Source: SURF-24 sp964537965 (GTDB lineage Bacteria; Bacteroidota; Ignavibacteria; Ignavibacteriales; SURF-24). From it: DNA of 9,341 nucleotides. The stretch lies in assembly GCA_964537965.1 (NCBI GenBank), contig CAZIDB010000189.1, positions 1 through 9,341 of the forward strand, read 5' to 3'. The notes below the pieces were generated by a model. It worked only from the letters and a program-made list of their open reading frames with translations. It made no database searches and was not told the DNA's origin. Below, in pieces: positions 7,447 to 9,341 of the stretch (the stretch's first letter is position 1; each line of letters opens with the position of its first letter). The translations under genes were made by a program, and so were the position numbers.

Positions 7447-9341
7447 ATGAAAAAGATCTTACTCGTTTCCTTCTTAACATCAATATTTGTTTTTTCTGGT
7501 GTTAAAGCGCAGTGGATACCTACTAATGGACCTGAAGGCGGAAGTGTTGAGACTTTAGCCCAAAAAGGAGATTATTTTATTGCCGGAACCTGGGGAACCG
7601 GGGTTTACACTTCAACAAATAATGGAGCTAACTGGAAACAAAGCAGTTATGGATTAACCGGCTATGGTTTAGCAATAAATAAGTTTTTAATTAAAGATGA
7701 AAATATTTTTATTGCAACTAACGGCGGAGTGTATCTATCATCGGATGATTGCAGTAATTGGCAATTAGTAAATAATGGAATGACTAATGCAGCATCTGTT
7801 AAAGCATTAGCTTTGCTGGACGATATTCTTCTTGCTGGGACCTCTGCGGGTGAAATATTTGCTACATCAATAACTAATATACAGTGGTCGAATGTTACAT
7901 CAAGCTTGCCATGGATAAGAGTATTATATGTAAAAGGGAATAACATATATGCCGGTACTGATAACGGGATATTTTGTTCAACTGATAACGGAACAAACTG
8001 GATTGAAAAGAATAACGGCTTAACAAACAAAGCGATTAATACAATAGTATCTGTTAATGATACTTTATTTACCGGTACAAACGGCGGAGGAGCATTTCTT
8101 TCAGCAGATGAAGGAGAAAATTGGAATAGTGTTCAAACTTTACCCTTAAAATATATTTCTTGCTTATGTGCGAATAACAATGATATTTATGCAGCATATA
8201 GTAATTTTTTATACCGTTCTGCAGATAAAGGCAAAACCTGGATAGAGTTAAGTGTGTATGGATTTGGAGGAATAAAATCTATCCTGTTAGATATTGACAC
8301 GATTTATACTGCAACTGCAAGGAATGGAATTTCGAAGTCAATTGATAAAGGATATAATTGGGTAGAAATTAATAAAGGTATTTCAAATGAATATATTATT
8401 GCATCAATTGTTAGCAAAGAAAGTGTTGTTCTTGGTACACCTGATGGAATAAAATACTCATCAGATTCAGGAAGCACCTGGAACGAGGCTGACATGCAAA
8501 TAAAAGATTTAAGAATATTTTGTCTTAAACAAATTGAAGATACTTTGTATGCCGGTTCTAATGTAGGGGAAATGTATACTTCAAATGATAATGGTAGAAC
8601 TTGGACTAGAAGAGAGTATTATGGAGCAAATATAGCATACTTTTATACATTACAACCTATCGCTTCTTCGATTGTAGCAGGTACAAATAATGGAATTATG
8701 ATTTCACGGGATTATGGAAGTACCTGGGAAAAAACAGGCAACGGTTTACCCAGAACAACAATAAATTGTTCATTAGCAACGATGGGTAAAGTGTTTGTCG
8801 GAACCAATACCGGAATTTATGTTTCTACTGACGGCGGTTATAACTGGACAGAAGCTGATTCAGGAGTGTCGAATAAATATATCTGGTCAATGGCTGCTGA
8901 CGATTCAGTAATTTATGTTGGTTCGTCGTTAGGAATTTATCGCTCAACAGATGAAGGTAATTTCTGGGAAAATATCTTCCCTACTTTTTCTTATGCTTAC
9001 TCATTGCATTGTAAAGACAATATTCTTATTGCCGGTGGAACAAATACAAATAAACTTTTTGTTTCGTCCGATACCGGAAACACATGGGAAGATAAAAGCA
9101 AAGAATTAGATTTTCTCGGCGCGGTAACCTCACTTTGCTCAGATGAAAAATATTTATATGCAGGTACACAAAGCGGAGTCTGGAAACGAGATCTATCTGA
9201 AATAATAACTAGTGTTGAGAACGAAAAAGGTTCTTTGCTTTCAGATTTATATTTATCGCAAAACTATCCTAACCCATTTAATCCAACCACAACAATAAGT
9301 TATTCTATTCCGGTTGTAGAGACGGGGCATGCCCCGTCTCT
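7447..9341 (+). CDS. Secreted Asp-box (BNR) repeat protein with T9SS sorting domain (3' end missing)
   Basis: The frame starts at an ATG with AAGGA 9 bases upstream (7433-7437) and stays open to the right edge: 631 codons with no stop. A Sec signal peptide is cleaved probably at VKA-Q (21/22). About twelve Asp-box turns run from STNNGANW at 56-63 to SSDTGNTW at 540-547, among them STDNGTNW, SADKGKTW, SIDKGYNW, STDGGYNW and STDEGNFW. One early copy, SSDDCSNW, has lost the glycine, and a degenerate turn near residue 135 has lost most of the motif. Short strands such as (I/L)(Y/F)AGT(N/D)xG(I/V) separate the turns, typical of sortilin/BNR-like propellers. The sorting domain begins at LSQNYPNPFNPTTTISYSIP (from 603) and is cut after VVETGHAPS, within a palindromic element. 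Together with gene 5 it forms a paralogous pair sharing the QWxxTNGPxGG mature N-terminus. Role: an exported surface protein; ligand unknown and no catalytic motif seen. Confidence 0.92.
   Translation, partial: MKKILLVSFLTSIFVFSGVKAQWIPTNGPEGGSVETLAQKGDYFIAGTWGTGVYTSTNNGANWKQSSYGLTGYGLAINKFLIKDENIFIATNGGVYLSSDDCSNWQLVNNGMTNAASVKALALLDDILLAGTSAGEIFATSITNIQWSNVTSSLPWIRVLYVKGNNIYAGTDNGIFCSTDNGTNWIEKNNGLTNKAINTIVSVNDTLFTGTNGGGAFLSADEGENWNSVQTLPLKYISCLCANNNDIYAAYSNFLYRSADKGKTWIELSVYGFGGIKSILLDIDTIYTATARNGISKSIDKGYNWVEINKGISNEYIIASIVSKESVVLGTPDGIKYSSDSGSTWNEADMQIKDLRIFCLKQIEDTLYAGSNVGEMYTSNDNGRTWTRREYYGANIAYFYTLQPIASSIVAGTNNGIMISRDYGSTWEKTGNGLPRTTINCSLATMGKVFVGTNTGIYVSTDGGYNWTEADSGVSNKYIWSMAADDSVIYVGSSLGIYRSTDEGNFWENIFPTFSYAYSLHCKDNILIAGGTNTNKLFVSSDTGNTWEDKSKELDFLGAVTSLCSDEKYLYAGTQSGVWKRDLSEIITSVENEKGSLLSDLYLSQNYPNPFNPTTTISYSIPVVETGHAPS
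9318..9341 (+). repeat. In-frame palindromic element in the gene 6 sorting domain (runs to window edge)
   Basis: This is a perfect 24-base palindrome centred between 9329 and 9330, with arms AGAGACGGGGCA and TGCCCCGTCTCT, and it may extend past the edge. It matches 7201-7224 in gene 5 except at three positions, two of which are the ones that spoil pairing there. It lies at the same codon of the sorting domain (SIPVVETGHAPS) and is about two-thirds G+C in AT-rich DNA. Confidence 0.85.

Noticed and set aside
7662..8030. Minus-strand open frame of 122 codons
   Set aside because: It lies wholly inside the long plus-strand Asp-box gene, which has a signal peptide and regular repeats, so it is a shadow.
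5270..9341. Asp-box genes 5 and 6 as sialidases
   Set aside because: Asp-boxes occur in many non-enzymatic propellers. I found no FRIP motif or arginine triad, and the number of boxes is far above the three to five usual in sialidases.

Overview
The window is AT-rich and holds six genes, all on the + strand, separated by only 29 to 66 bases. The first is cut by the left edge and the last by the right edge. Every one ends, or begins to end, in the same kind of C-terminal domain, starting near [L/Y][S/Y/L]QN[Y/F]PNPFNP and closing with KK(L/M)xLxK. This is the type A sorting signal of the type IX secretion system (T9SS, Por system). The five genes whose starts are visible also begin with a Sec signal peptide. 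T9SS cargo with this NPFNP-type tail, low G+C and runs of secreted beta-propeller proteins point to the Bacteroidota/Ignavibacteriota side of the FCB group. Ignavibacteria are my best guess, from family knowledge and not from a marker gene.

Layout: (1) 1-2123, the 3' part of a large acidic, helix-rich secreted protein I do not recognise. (2) 2187-3035 and (3) 3102-3956, a tandem pair of about 283-residue FG-GAP/VCBS-like proteins, each with three calcium-loop motifs. (4) 3986-5230, a YCF48-like protein made of seven repeats of about 41 residues, so a likely seven-bladed propeller. (5) 5270-7408 and (6) 7447 to the right edge, two long Asp-box (BNR) repeat proteins related to each other. With the short same-strand gaps and no convincing terminator or promoter inside, the six may be co-transcribed. 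The shared theme is export through the outer membrane of surface-bound or released, mostly beta-propeller, proteins. Nothing in the sequence shows an enzymatic activity or a substrate.

The most unusual signal is a set of short G+C-rich palindromes sitting in frame inside the sorting domains. One type, with a GACGG...CCGTC core around GCATGC, lies at the same point of the domain in genes 5 and 6 and encodes ET(A/G)HAPS. A second, unrelated palindrome lies at a different point in gene 4 and encodes ESACGG. They look like small palindromic elements that were tolerated as extra loops in a secretion signal. A second signal is the strong nucleotide identity of sorting-domain blocks between genes with unrelated N-terminal parts, and of one 96-base block shared by genes 2 and 3, which suggests gene conversion or cassette shuffling. 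No RNA genes, CRISPR array, complete insertion sequence or origin was seen. There is no gene-free stretch over 66 bases.
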